Assembly: GCA_030463445.1 (NCBI GenBank) | Contig: JAQGFW010004537.1 | Span: 1-42,266, forward strand | Length of the DNA stretch: 42,266 bases | Reading direction: 5' to 3' | DNA from: Euplotes aediculatus | Taxonomy: Eukaryota; Ciliophora; Spirotrichea; Euplotida; Euplotidae | Shown here: piece by piece, positions 7,213 to 19,000 of the stretch | Numbering within the stretch: the first letter of the stretch is position 1 | Layout of the letters: each line of letters opens with the position of its first letter | The notes under the pieces: model-generated | Database searches by the model: none | The model's input: the letters and a program-made list of their open reading frames with translations, nothing else | Told to the model about the DNA's origin: nothing | Translations under genes and position numbers: made by a program

Positions 7213-7247
7213 AAAGTTGCTCTAGTGAAAGCTGGGGCAACTTTTTT
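7213..7247 (+). terminator. Hairpin with T-tract in the mraZ leader (possible attenuator)
   Basis: AAAGTTGC (7213-7220) pairs perfectly with GCAACTTT (7237-7244) around a 16-nt loop, and TTT continues after the stem. It would lie at the very 5' end of the mraZ transcript and 16 nt before the ATG. It resembles an intrinsic terminator or a 5' stabilising stem. An alternative GTG start at 7225 falls inside the hairpin. Confidence 0.5.
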
Positions 7248-7263
7248 GTTTTGTTTTGGAAAT

Positions 7264-7707
7264 ATGAAAATCTTTATCTCTACTTATTACAATAAAATCG
7301 ATAGTAAGGGCAGGGTATCGATACCTTCTCAATTTAGGTCTGTTTTACAGAATGAAGGTAGTCAGAATTTAATAATATATCCCTCATCTATAAATAAATG
7401 CGTTGAAGCGTGTTCTCTTTCTAGAATGGAGAAATTCGCTGATGCAATTGACAATATGGATCCTTTGTCTGAAGAGAGGGACGCTTTTGCAACATCAATT
7501 CTAGGAGTTAGTACTGTTTTGCAAATAGATAATGATGGGAGAGTTGTTTTGCCTAAAAATATAATCGAAAAGTACGAAATTTTTGACAAAGCCGTATTTA
7601 TAGGTAAGGGTAAAACTTTTGAAATATGGTCGAATTCTTGCTTTGATAATTATATAGAAAAATCTCAAAAATTGGCATCATCTAATAAAAATCTATTAAA
7701 ATTTTAG
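7264..7707 (+). CDS. mraZ: Transcriptional regulator MraZ
   Basis: MraZ is a ring-forming DNA-binding protein with two AbrB-like half-domains that represses the division and cell-wall cluster, including itself. The 147-residue protein shows the N-terminal motif TYYNKIDSKGRVSIPSQFR (about 6-24) and the second copy DNDGRVVLPKNI (about 89-100) followed by a short beta-strand motif. The ATG at 7264 gives the normal N-terminus; the GTG at 7225 would add 13 residues and start within a hairpin. In most bacteria mraZ is followed by rsmH, ftsL and ftsI. Here the next genes are on the opposite strand behind a terminator, so mraZ is a single-gene unit with its own probable operator. Confidence 0.95.
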   Translation: MKIFISTYYNKIDSKGRVSIPSQFRSVLQNEGSQNLIIYPSSINKCVEACSLSRMEKFADAIDNMDPLSEERDAFATSILGVSTVLQIDNDGRVVLPKNIIEKYEIFDKAVFIGKGKTFEIWSNSCFDNYIEKSQKLASSNKNLLKF

Positions 7708-7740
7708 ATTTTTTTCATAAATTTCTTTGACATTATTTTT

Positions 7741-7773
7741 CATTATTATTTTTTTTGAATAAAAATAATAATG
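7741..7773. terminator. Bidirectional terminator between convergent mraZ and hscB
   Basis: CATTATTATTTTT (7741-7753) and AAAAATAATAATG (7761-7773) form a perfect 13-bp stem with a 7-nt loop. A/T runs on both sides fit use in both directions. It lies midway between the two convergent stop codons. Confidence 0.75.
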
Positions 7774-7786
7774 TTTATTTTATTAG

Positions 7787-8236
7787 TTAAAAAATATCAA
7801 AATAACCAATAATCCTTATTGCATAAGAGATTTGAGTGATTTCTTGTGCAATTTTTATTTTATCTTTGTTATTTAACGCTTCCTTGATTTTTTTAATTGA
7901 GTTATTTATTTTATTTCTTTCATTTTTTATAATATTTTCTTTGTTATTTTTATCGATAGATGAATATATTTCGTAATATTCTTCGATGATTTTCGAGAAA
8001 TCAGTATTTTTTTGAATCTCTTCGATTTCATTTTTAAGGCCATTAATTTCTAAAAAATGCTCAATTCTTTTTTTTTCATCGAGCAAAATATTATAAGCTT
8101 GATTTATATCGTAAATTTTCTCATAATTATCAGAAATTATTGCTTTTTTTTGTAAATTTTCGAATGATTCTTTAAGTTTTTCAAGATCAATATCGATATC
8201 TTCGTTTATTTCTAAAACAGAGAAAAAATTAATCAT
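7787..8236 (-). CDS. hscB: HscB-like J-domain co-chaperone lacking the HPD motif
   Basis: HscB delivers the scaffold IscU with its Fe-S cluster to the Hsp70 HscA and stimulates its ATPase through an HPD motif. The 149-residue protein aligns well by eye with HscB: an N-terminal NFFSVLEI segment, the helix ending FENLQKKA, the third helix with INQAYNILLDEKKRIEHFLEINGL, and a C-terminal three-helix domain ending ISYAIRIIGYFD. At the HPD position the sequence reads ISD (34-36), so the essential His and Pro are gone. It overlaps the end of rnj by 4 bp (ATGA), which implies translational coupling. hscA, iscU and fdx are not adjacent; a ferredoxin gene lies at 40717-41043. Confidence 0.75.
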   Translation of the reverse strand: MINFFSVLEINEDIDIDLEKLKESFENLQKKAIISDNYEKIYDINQAYNILLDEKKRIEHFLEINGLKNEIEEIQKNTDFSKIIEEYYEIYSSIDKNNKENIIKNERNKINNSIKKIKEALNNKDKIKIAQEITQISYAIRIIGYFDIF

Positions 8237-9918
8237 AAATTATTTATAATTATTACTTTTATTTCAGGAGTTTTTTTAATAAATCTATAACAACAATCGC
8301 TTATTTTTTTCTTTAATATTTTTTCAACTTTTAATTCAAATTCTTCAGCATTTTTTGTATTTTCATCGCTAATTTGATCAAATTCATTTGTTATATTTTT
8401 TTCAATATTTTCTCTAATTTTTTCAAATTCTTTTTGAGTGAATAATCCGTAATGATTAAAATGTAGTTCGAAATTATCTGCCGTAATAACCAATGTGGCA
8501 AGGAAGATTCCATTTTTTGCAATCAAATTTCTGTCTCTTATTACTTCAGAATCGGTCTGCACAACTCTATTTCCGTCTAGAACATTTTTTTTAACATTTT
8601 CAAAAGATCCAACTTTTGTTAATTTTGTTTTATCTTTTGGTAACAATTCTATTTTAATTATATCACCATCTTTTATGAAAATCGACTCATCAATTTTATT
8701 TTTTTTTGCAAAATTAGAATGTGCTCTAATTCTAACAGAATCTCCGTGAACAGGTATTAAACTTTCAGGTTTCATTATTTTGTACATTTGTATTAATTCT
8801 TCTTGACCTGGATGACCTGAAACGTGTATATTTGACATTTTTTCTGTTACAAATTCAATATCTTTTTCTGATAATTTGTTAATAATTGCGTTGATTGAAA
8901 GTTCATTTCCGGGTATTATTTTTGATGAAAATATAACTTTGTCGTCTTTTTTTAATTTTAAAAATTTATGTTCATTGTTCAGCATTTTTGAAAGAGAGGC
9001 CCTTTCTTCCCCTTGACAACCTGTGCAAATTAATACATATTGATTTCTATTTGAAGCTGTTATTTCTTTCATGTCATTTATAAGAACACTTTCCATGTAT
9101 TCAGATTTTTCAGCATTGGCAAGCGCTCTTTCAACGGAAAGTCCAGAAATTGCAACTTTTTTTCCACAACTTTTGGCTGCATCGTAAATTAATTGCAATC
9201 TTGATACATTTGATGCGAAAGTTGTAACTATTGCGAGACCTTTTGCTGATTTTATTTCATTTTTAATATTTTTAAAAAGATCACCTTCGTTTCCAGATTT
9301 AGATTTTTCAAGCACATTTGTTGAATCGCAAACCATAACGTTTACGTATCCTACATTTTTTTTTATTCTCTTTAAGTCGGTTTTTTCTTCAAGTATAGGC
9401 TTGTCGTCAAGTTTCCAATCTCCCGTATGAAATACACTGTAATCGCCTGCCTGTATGTGTAATGATTGCATTTCTGGCGAAGAATGTGTTATTGTGTATC
9501 CAGTGATTGAAAAATCTCCAATATCGATAGTTTCTTCGGGTATAAGTTTTTTTACTTTAATTGTTTTTAAAAGTTCTTTATTATGCTCTAGAAATTTACC
9601 TTTTATTACATTACAAGTGAATTCTGTGGCGTAAACGTCACATTTTATTTTATCTATTAAATGAGCCAACGCTCCAACGTGATCTTCGTGTGAATGTGTT
9701 ATTATTAATGCTTTGAGTTTTATTTTTTTTTCTAAAATAAAAGATATATTTGGAATTGTAATTTCGCATCCAGAGAATTCATTTTTTGCAAAACCGCAGC
9801 CGCAGTCAACTCCTATCCAATTTCCATTATAACAATAAAGATTCATGTTTAATCCTATTTCATTACATCCTCCAAGTGGGATAAAAAACATTTTTTTTTC
9901 TGAAAAATTAAAGTGCAT
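8233..9918 (-). CDS. rnj: Ribonuclease J
   Basis: RNase J is a metallo-beta-lactamase/beta-CASP nuclease for mRNA decay and rRNA processing. The 561-residue protein starts with the family segment FFIPLGGCNEIGLNMNLY, followed by the zinc motif HSHEDH (75-80) and downstream HSSPEMQSLHI and FHTGDWKLD motifs. The beta-CASP domain has FASNVSRLQ and CTGCQGEERASL segments, then HVSGHPGQEELIQMYKIMKPESLIPVHGD. The length agrees with RNase J (about 550-560). A start at Met10 is also possible. The gene is upstream of, and overlaps, hscB. RNase J rather than only RNase E is common in alphaproteobacteria including Rickettsiales. Confidence 0.96.
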   Translation of the reverse strand: MHFNFSEKKMFFIPLGGCNEIGLNMNLYCYNGNWIGVDCGCGFAKNEFSGCEITIPNISFILEKKIKLKALIITHSHEDHVGALAHLIDKIKCDVYATEFTCNVIKGKFLEHNKELLKTIKVKKLIPEETIDIGDFSITGYTITHSSPEMQSLHIQAGDYSVFHTGDWKLDDKPILEEKTDLKRIKKNVGYVNVMVCDSTNVLEKSKSGNEGDLFKNIKNEIKSAKGLAIVTTFASNVSRLQLIYDAAKSCGKKVAISGLSVERALANAEKSEYMESVLINDMKEITASNRNQYVLICTGCQGEERASLSKMLNNEHKFLKLKKDDKVIFSSKIIPGNELSINAIINKLSEKDIEFVTEKMSNIHVSGHPGQEELIQMYKIMKPESLIPVHGDSVRIRAHSNFAKKNKIDESIFIKDGDIIKIELLPKDKTKLTKVGSFENVKKNVLDGNRVVQTDSEVIRDRNLIAKNGIFLATLVITADNFELHFNHYGLFTQKEFEKIRENIEKNITNEFDQISDENTKNAEEFELKVEKILKKKISDCCYRFIKKTPEIKVIIINNL

Positions 9919-9938
9919 TTTTGTATTTTTAAAAATAA

Positions 9939-9989
9939 ATTAAGCTAAATTTACGATAGCAATATCTTATATTTTTTATTAAGCTAAAT
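9939..9989. repeat. Two direct copies of ATTAAGCTAAAT
   Basis: The same 12-mer occurs at 9939-9950 and 9978-9989, starts 39 bp apart, in the divergent region between rnj and virB6. It could be a regulator-binding pair, but no known factor is suggested. Confidence 0.4.
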
Positions 9990-10021
9990 ATCAATAACAT
10001 TTTTTTTGATATTTATATAAT
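9986..10021 (+). promoter_or_regulatory. Inverted repeat and -10 box upstream of giant virB6
   Basis: AAATATCAA (9986-9994) and TTGATATTT (10006-10014) form a perfect 9-bp inverted repeat. A TATAAT follows at 10016-10021, 25 bp before the first possible start codon. No good -35 hexamer lies 16-18 bp upstream of this -10, so an activator or a weak promoter is possible. Confidence 0.45.
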
Positions 10022-10045
10022 TAAGATTTAAGAATACTTTGTGTA

Positions 10046-13000
10046 TTGTGTTTTTTAATTGTGCCTTTATTTAGAAGAGATTTTTTCTCTTGGAAGTTTT
10101 TATGCTATTTTTTAATATCAGTAAATTTATTACTTTCTTCATGCGGATCAGGTTGTATTGAAGCAACTGAAGATGATACTGGAGGTGCTGGATCGCAAGA
10201 TAAAAATATGTCAACGGCATTACTTTACCCATTTTCAAGAAGTGCAATGAATGAAAGTTCTGGTAATATAGATGCTGGTGTTTATAATTATAAAATAAAA
10301 ACCGACATAACAGAAGATAAAGCTCTTGAAAATTTATGGCAAGATTTTAATATCACAGCTCTTTCTAAGAATGAAAAAAACACTCCTCCTGGAATGAAAT
10401 TTGCAGTTTATAAAGGTAAGCCATTTAAAATTGGTGTTAGAAATAACGTTAATTTGAAAAGTTTTAATAATAAATTTAAATTTGAAAATAGAAAATATAA
10501 CGGCGTCATACCTCTTCAGTATTCCGGTATAACTGTTTACAAAGGATCGTCTTTTACGATAAGAACCATACCAGATTGGAGCGGAAGCGGGGTTCTTAAT
10601 GATAAGGTTGGTTTTAAAATGAGATATTCTCCCCCTACTATGGCATCTTTTGATACTACAATGGAAGATGGACTTGGTTTTTTTGCAATTTTAGTTCCAT
10701 TAAAAGGTAAGAATCTTTCAATTAAATCTGACTATAGAAAGTGGGCATGTAATGTTGGATTGACTAATTTCGATAAAAAGAAACAAGGTGGTTTTATATC
10801 TTCTAAAAATTGGGGTGAGGCGGCAGGAATGACTTACGATCCAACTGCTGAAAAAAAAGAAATGACTGCATTTCTTGGTAGTAATTTTATGTCTAATACG
10901 AAAAGCTTTTTATATACAATGGATCTTAATTCAAAAGCTGATGATATAATTAGAGCGGCATGGCTTCCGTTGTATGAACGTGTAGCGAAAAGACTGTCTT
11001 TTACTGGTGAAGAAACAACAAAATTAAGCCTAAATTCTTCATCATCTGATGATCCAGATGTAAAAATTGTTAATAGTTTTGATGAATTCAGGAAAGCCAC
11101 AGGGGGTTTAATAATACAAAAAGGCACAACTTCTTCATCGTCTTATTCAAAAGATAAGGATGATTTAAATTCTTTAGCTGATATTTCTTATGAACAATCA
11201 GGAAATGCACGTTATTTGCTTGGAGTGTCTGGATTGGGCTCGAATATGTCAGTTATAAATCCAGGTAAATATGGACTTTATCATATAATGTCGCCTTATT
11301 TTTTAAAAAGAGGAAATTCCGATCAAGATGCTGTACATCTGCAGCCTTCTCCATGGTTGCTTTTGAGAAATTTTCAAATGTGTACAGATGATTATATTGA
11401 AAATAATGGCTGGATTGCGTCCAGTGATTTAAATGAGCCTTATTTTGCAGATAATGCAATGTCTGGTTTTTATTTTTCAAATAATAGTTGTAATGTTATA
11501 AAAGAGGATTTAAATATGGATGAAACTTCATCTTTAATTGGTGGTTTGATGACTTTTTCAACATCTGGTTATAAAAAGACTCATTGGGTGTATGGCAATC
11601 CTGACTCTCCTTTTCACTGGCAAGAATTGGCGACTTTTTTTCCAATGGAAACAATGACGGGTAATGGTACAAGAGTTGAAGATTATGACTTAAGATTTGG
11701 CGCAAGAACGAATTTTTTACTTTCAAGCTCAAGATCATTAATTGATCACGAACCAGAGCATTTGAAAGCTAAGTTGCGGCAAATTGAAAACATAAATGAA
11801 GGTAGCTCAGATAGGGAAGTTAAATTTGAAGATTTTGTTGCTGGTACAGACAGAGAAGATCCACCAGCTTTAACAAGACATTATTCTGTTTATGAATCGT
11901 GCGACACTGGTTATAATTTGGGAAAAGATTCTGTTGCATGCGGTCTGGGACGTTATGCGGTTCTTGCTTCTGGATTTGGTGGAATGGATGGTGTAAATTC
12001 TTGTTATAAGAATCAAACTAGAGATGAAGATTGGCGACTTGAAAATGGATCTTGGTGTCAAGCGACATACGGAGCAACTATGCCTTCATGTTATAAGTAT
12101 AATGATGTACATTTTTCAACTTTTAGCAATTTCACTTATACTGATAGTAAATTAAATCCAGTCTCGGATCCTGTGACATGTTTTAGTGGTAAATGCGATG
12201 GTTGTGGAAAGGTATTTGCGTATGCAGTTGGAGCTTTAGCAACTTACAATGCTTGTTTTAATTTTTACAGAAAGGAGATAGGCTATCATAAAGCAAATAT
12301 TTTTGAATTATCAGTATTTTTTGATAAAGATGAGATGGTTAATGGACAAGAAAATGTATCATCTTTTAATGCGTATGATGAAGTTATGGTTAGAAAGCCA
12401 TTTTTAACAACAGGTATGAGAGATAGATGGGGTGTTGGAAATATTGGAAATAGGCAATGGACTAATGTTGGCTATAAGTATGATGAATTTCATCCTACGG
12501 TTTTAAATTTTCCTGGAATGTGTCTTGTACCTTCTCGTGAAACTGCTGCTTACATGAAAGATCAGAGTATTAAAAATGCACAAGGTGCTACAGAAGAAGA
12601 CGTCGCGGTTAGTATAAAAAGAAATATGTATTCTTATATGTTTAATAAAGATGCTGGTACATTTGTAACGAAAGATTATTATAGATCAGGAAGGACTGGT
12701 TATCCTATAAAATATACAGATTCTCTTAGTTTGTTATATGTTGGTGGTGGTAAAATATATTATCCAAATCCATATAAATCTTATAAAAATTTAATATACA
12801 GAAATGCTGATAGTATTGGTTTATTTGCTAATATATACGATGGAAATAAAGATCTTAATGACTTATCGGGGAGTACCGATGTAAATGCGGTGCTTTTGGA
12901 AGATTTGAGTCCATTCACAAAAGAAAGTGTTGACAATAGGACTGATTATATAAATAATTGGATTTCTAGTGGCGGTGATAGAAAATACGATGGTGATGAT

Positions 13001-16000
13001 GGTGGTACGAACATGGTTACTCACTTTGGAAGAAATAATGCAATAAATGGTTGTATTAAACCTTATAAAAGGGCAACTGAAAATTTATCAGAAATGGCTC
13101 TTGAATCAGTTTATCATTGCAATCCTTCAACTTCTACCTGTAAAGTTGTAACTCAATCTTACGATAAACCAAATTTTAATGATTTTATTACAAGTGCTTA
13201 TAATGCTGCTGTTTCTAAATATCCATCAAGAGATAATACGAATATTCTTGCTTACATGAGAAGTGATGACTTTTTAAAAAATAGAATTACAGATGTAAAA
13301 GGCGAAACTTGTTATAATAATAAATTAAATTTAAAATTCCCAATACAGTACGTTATAGTTAAATCTCTTACAAATGTTGGGCGTCAAAAAAAGCTTTCAG
13401 GTTGGGATATGGCTAGAGGCATGACTCAGGAGAGCTATTTATCAAGTGTTAAATCAGGTGATAATGTTAGACCGAATTTTGATTACGATGGAGAACATAA
13501 CGAAATTACTGATAAAATAGATGATTCGCATATGCCGAATTTTTATCCTGCTTCATTGACTGTTGATCTTAATGGCTCAAGATTTAATACAATGTCTGTG
13601 AAGTTTGATGAATGGAAAAGTATTGGTTTTTTTCAAAATGGCGATTCTTTGAAACTTAGTGCTGAAAATGGTGTTGATTTCGCTTCGTCAGATAAACCTA
13701 TATTAGAGCAGAGTATAGATATCGGCGGAAATGATAACTACACAAAACCTTTGATTTTAACTTCATCAGGCGCAAGAGATGAAACTGTGAAGAAATTGTA
13801 TAAAAGATCGCCAGTTAGCCTAGCTTTTGCAGTAGTCCCAATTCCGAATGTCTCTTGTTTAACCGGTTATTCCATTGGCTGTAATAATGATAGAATAAAT
13901 AAATCATGCGTTGATAAGAATACTAATACAGTTAAACAAAGTGATTTACGTGATAAATGTAAGGCTAATGTAGCTCAAATTGATCCTGTTGGCGCTTGTT
14001 TCTTGGAGACTACAAATTACGATGGTTTGTCGAAAATAAATCAACTTAGATTTACAACAGATTCAAGTATAGCGCAGGGTTATAATACTATTGATTTTTT
14101 GAATATCGGAACAAGTTATAATGCTGATTATGAGGATTTTGTAGCGGGAAAATGTGGTTATTGTTTTGTAAAAGAACCTGATAAAGATGTTATATATTAC
14201 GTTGAAAATCAACCGGGTATAGAACTTCAAAATAAATACAAAGTAAATACTGGTCCGATTTTTGGATACGCAAATGGTCAGGTTTTAAACAGTTATATAA
14301 AGAATAAAAAAGATTGCAAAGCTGCTGGTTATTATTGGTCTACTGATTTTGTTTTAGTTGATGATGAAGGAAAAAAGACTCCTTATAAATTTACATTCAA
14401 AAGAAATTCTTATGGTAGATATTGCAAAGATACAAAAGACACTAAACCAGTTGATGTAGCTTATCAAGGAAAGAATATAAAAGTTTACCCATCAGTTCCT
14501 TTTTCTTATAATCAATATTTCGATACCACATCAGGAGATAAATTATATTATGGTTCTTTCATGGATGGACAAACTATACAAGTTCCGGATGATATAGAAA
14601 AGGCTGCTCTTTTTATAGGTGTAGCAGGAAATGGATCTAATATATCTACAATGCATGATATTTATCCAGATTATCAAGATTATTATAGTGATAACAGTTA
14701 TGTTAAGCCTGTAACGACTGGGGATTCTACGTTAACTTCAAAAAGTTATACTTATTCTGAAATAAGAAGTAAAGTTCTTAATGAACTTTATTCATCGGAA
14801 ACAAATGGAGAAGATAAATCTAAACCATGGGAAAGGGATGGAGATATTTTAGAAAATAACGATAATGATTACTATGGATCTTCTTATTTACAAAGAATGT
14901 ACATGAGAGATGAGGAGGAATTGAAAAAAAGGAGATTTACTGGGCTTTCAGTTGAAAATTCTGTACCATCAACAAAAGGTAAGTATGTTTACCTTTATGT
15001 ACAAGAATTCGCTAAAGATCAAAAGGGTAACTATATGAATGAACTTGATCCAATGAGAGCTCCGGATGTTGTATTTGCTGTTAATGTTTCTAAATTAAGG
15101 GTAAATAGAACTGGTTATTACGATGAATTGCTTCGTATGTTGCAAAGAGAAAAAGATTCCGGTGCAGTTTATGAACTTTATTCATCTTCGCTTGAAAATG
15201 AAGGAGATTCGCTTGGTGATGTGACTTACAAGATAACTCCAAAAATATCCGGTAAATTATGGTCTATAATAATTGATCCAAGTGCTGTTATCGCTGATAA
15301 TGGTGATCATGATGGAAGGGCTATAGTTTTTGCAACTGATCCCGAATCTATGCTTTATTCAAAAAATGATTTTAAAGTTGATTATTCTATGAAAGTTACC
15401 TCTGGTAATGTAAAAAATTACAATACAGGTTATTATATAATAAATACAAGTGAGGACCCTACAACTGAAGATGATATACCTCTTGTAAAGGGTGCTTCAT
15501 ATACAAACAGTGGTGGTTTCTTGCAGAAAATTGTTCAATTTCCGATAAAACTTGTAAAAATGGTTCTTTATGGACAGCTTGATACTGGTACAATGACATG
15601 TTCAAGCTACGCTTCTTCTGTTGATAATGCTTCTACAGTTACAATAGAATCGCCTACGGAAGCTAAAATAGCAAGCGTCTCAACTGATAATTCAATGTAT
15701 ACTGATAGCAATGCATGCAGCTCTGATGTTGTTAATTTTAAAAAACGATACTTGAATTATGCAGAAATGACAAGTTCCAAATTAACTGGTAAGCATAAAT
15801 TTGTTTGTCAGCAGAAAACTTATTATAAATTATGTAATGATTATGCAAAAGTCGATTTAGATTTCGGATTGCATTCTTTTACAAAGGAAACTGCTCAACT
15901 TGATGATGGCAAGGTTTTTAGAGGTGATGATGAATCGCCTGCTACTGCTACAAGAGCTAAAGCTTTTTTACATACTGATAATAATTATTATTTTCAAATA

Positions 16001-19000
16001 ATTGCAACTTCTGGAAAATATGAAACAGATGTAGATGGGAATTTTAAAAGAGATTTAAATAGTGATGTTCTAGGTATTTTTGGACCTAATTTTGGTTGGA
16101 AATATAATTATTATCACAGAGATTATCTAAGTACGTATAACGGAGGTAGAAAAATATGTAAAAGAGATGATACTGCTTATAAAGGTTTTAAAATAAAAAT
16201 ATTTGGAGAGAATACAAAGGATAATATTGTTTTAAGTTCTCAATCTTTTCAATCTTGTGGATCTTCCGATAATTGCTTTGTGGAAAGAACTAAACAATAC
16301 TATTCGCATGATAATTTTAGCCCAACTGATGATGATTCGAGTTTTATCTGCTGGGATGGTAAACCTGCTAATAGTGGTGCACAACCTGAAGAAGGTGAAA
16401 ATCCTGATTATCCAATTGATTTTGATGGAAGTTTTGATATTTTTGGATATAGAGATAATAATCATATTGAAGGTAAGTTTTCAATGGCGCTAAATCAAAC
16501 ATGTAATTTTGAATTTTGTCATTTCTACAATTATCATTTAAGTCCTGGTGTTACATACGGTAGGAATTTTGGAAATAGTAGCAGATGCTGGGACGATGGT
16601 GATATAAATGATGATAAACAAGCTTCAGATGTTAATGCTTGGACAGGAAGAACAAACTGCGCTGATGCGAAGTTTTATCAATTTATAAAAACAAAAGGAA
16701 ATAAAGAGAGTTTAATGGATGTTGTAACATCAAGAAGAATAAAATATGGTAATAATGTTGTTAGATTTTTAACTGGAGTATCCTATAGTCTTTACGATGT
16801 TAAGGCTTTCGGCGTTTCTTCTGATACTGAAAAGACAAACGTATGTCAATACAACGAGCTTGGTTTTTCTGATTATTTATCAACTTATAACACTAATAAT
16901 TTTAGCAACTCAATGAGTTCTTCTGATAGAATGAATTTATTAAAATGCGGTTCATCTGGAACTCATTTTGTAATTACAGATGGAGCTTTTAATTCTGATA
17001 TCAATTCAGTTACTTATCTATACGGAACTAATCCTCCATCTTATAGTTCAATTAATGTTGTTGGTAAACTTACAGCATCAAAAAATTACGGCACTTATGT
17101 ATTTCCTCAAAATTTTTACAACCCAACAGATATAACAGTAAATCAAAGAAAAGCTCAAAATAGATCAAATGTTAGAAAAATATATACTTTTGATAAAGAT
17201 ACTGTTATAACTAATAATATATCTGAGGATTTTTATGATTACCCTATATCGTATCCTTTTGGAAAATACACAGGAGTTGAGCAAGGAAAAGGTGTTTCTT
17301 TGTATTTTAGAGGTTATAAATTGAACGAAAAAGATAAAGAATGTTACAGAACTGCCAATCCTTTTAGAAATATAGATGGTAAAGCTTATTCTGCGTTAGA
17401 TTCTAGTTTTTTAGCAAAACCAGAATCTTATTCAGTTAGTTCTGCTACATTCTATGATTTTCCTAATAAACAAGATTTAGTTTATCAAACTCAAAATACT
17501 TCAATAGATTATTTATTAGCAAACAGTAATCTGGCAAATAAAGACGTAAAGTCGTATTTTTGTCATTGGGTCAATGCGGATAGTAATAATGAAGTCATAT
17601 CTCCTGAATACACCCCTGATTCTTTATATATATATAAATACGGAGATTGCACTGTTGACGGTACAGATCTTAACAAGATAAAGAAATGTGGAGTTTATAA
17701 ATTAAATCCAGAACATGATATTATTCAGGCTAAAAGGGATTTTATGGATTGCATCAAAGCCAATTATAATGATGAGATTTGTTGGACACTTTCTGGTCAA
17801 ACAATGCTTAGTTTTCCAAATGATCACATAATGGATAATGATTATGTTTTAGGAAGTATACTTCCTGCTATAGAAATAGGAGGCGGAACTGTTCTACCTA
17901 GAAAAGAATATTCAAATTGCGTTATAACTGACGGTATACAAAAATGTAATATAATAAGGAGAGAATTTTATTATTCAGGTGGAATACAGGATGAATTTAC
18001 TCAACAATCAATCGTTGTTCCACTTTCAAAAGTACAAGGAATGGAGATTAATTATTTAAATGAAAATCAAATAAATGGAATAGATAACGTAACAAATGTA
18101 AGTGCAACATGTACAGATGTTGAATCTGATTATAGCTTATCTGATGTAAAGCAAGATATAGATTATTTTAATTATTCATTTAAAAAAGTACAGGCTCAAA
18201 ATTCAAAAACATGCTTATCTACTAGAAAATGCGGAAATAATGCAGGAGTTAGTAATGTTGTTCCGACTGCTTCGGTATCATCTTCTACTGCTGATTTAAA
18301 ACCTCAAGATTACGTTCAATACTGTACTTACAAAAGATCATTTGATGGCGGTTTAGTCTATATGTTTTATAAAAATACAGTCAAAAATCCAGTCGTGTAT
18401 GCAACGGTGTATTTGTTATTAATAATACATATAATTAATTACGGATATTCTATATTTTCTGGAAAGGGCGGGCTTGATTTTAAATCATTAACTGAACAAT
18501 TTTACAGAATTATACTATTCTTTGTTATAGCGATGCCTGATAGTTGGGATATTTATTCAAGACTAGTGATACAAAATGTTGTTGAAGGAACTGATAAATT
18601 AACGGCTTACGCATTATCTGTGTTTACAGGAACGGATCCTAATATATATATAGAGGAGGCAGGTTTTGGCGATCTTGTTGATAAAATATTCAGAGGATTG
18701 TTTTTATCTGATTTATTTTGGAAAAGAATTAGTAGTTTTGCCGTTACATCATTTCCTGCTGGAATTATAGTTTCTTACGGATTATTAATGGCTTGTTTAA
18801 ATTATATAACAACAGTTATAACTGCGACAGTTTTATACGCTTTCCTTTCTTTTAAAATAGGATTGTATCTTGCTTTTGGTCCATTTTTACTCTTGTTGTC
18901 AATGAGTGAATTCACGAAAGGATATTTTGACGCTTGGTTCGCCAAAGTTGTTTCTTCATCGATTGCGCAATTTATGCTAGCATTTGGAGTTGGTATGATA

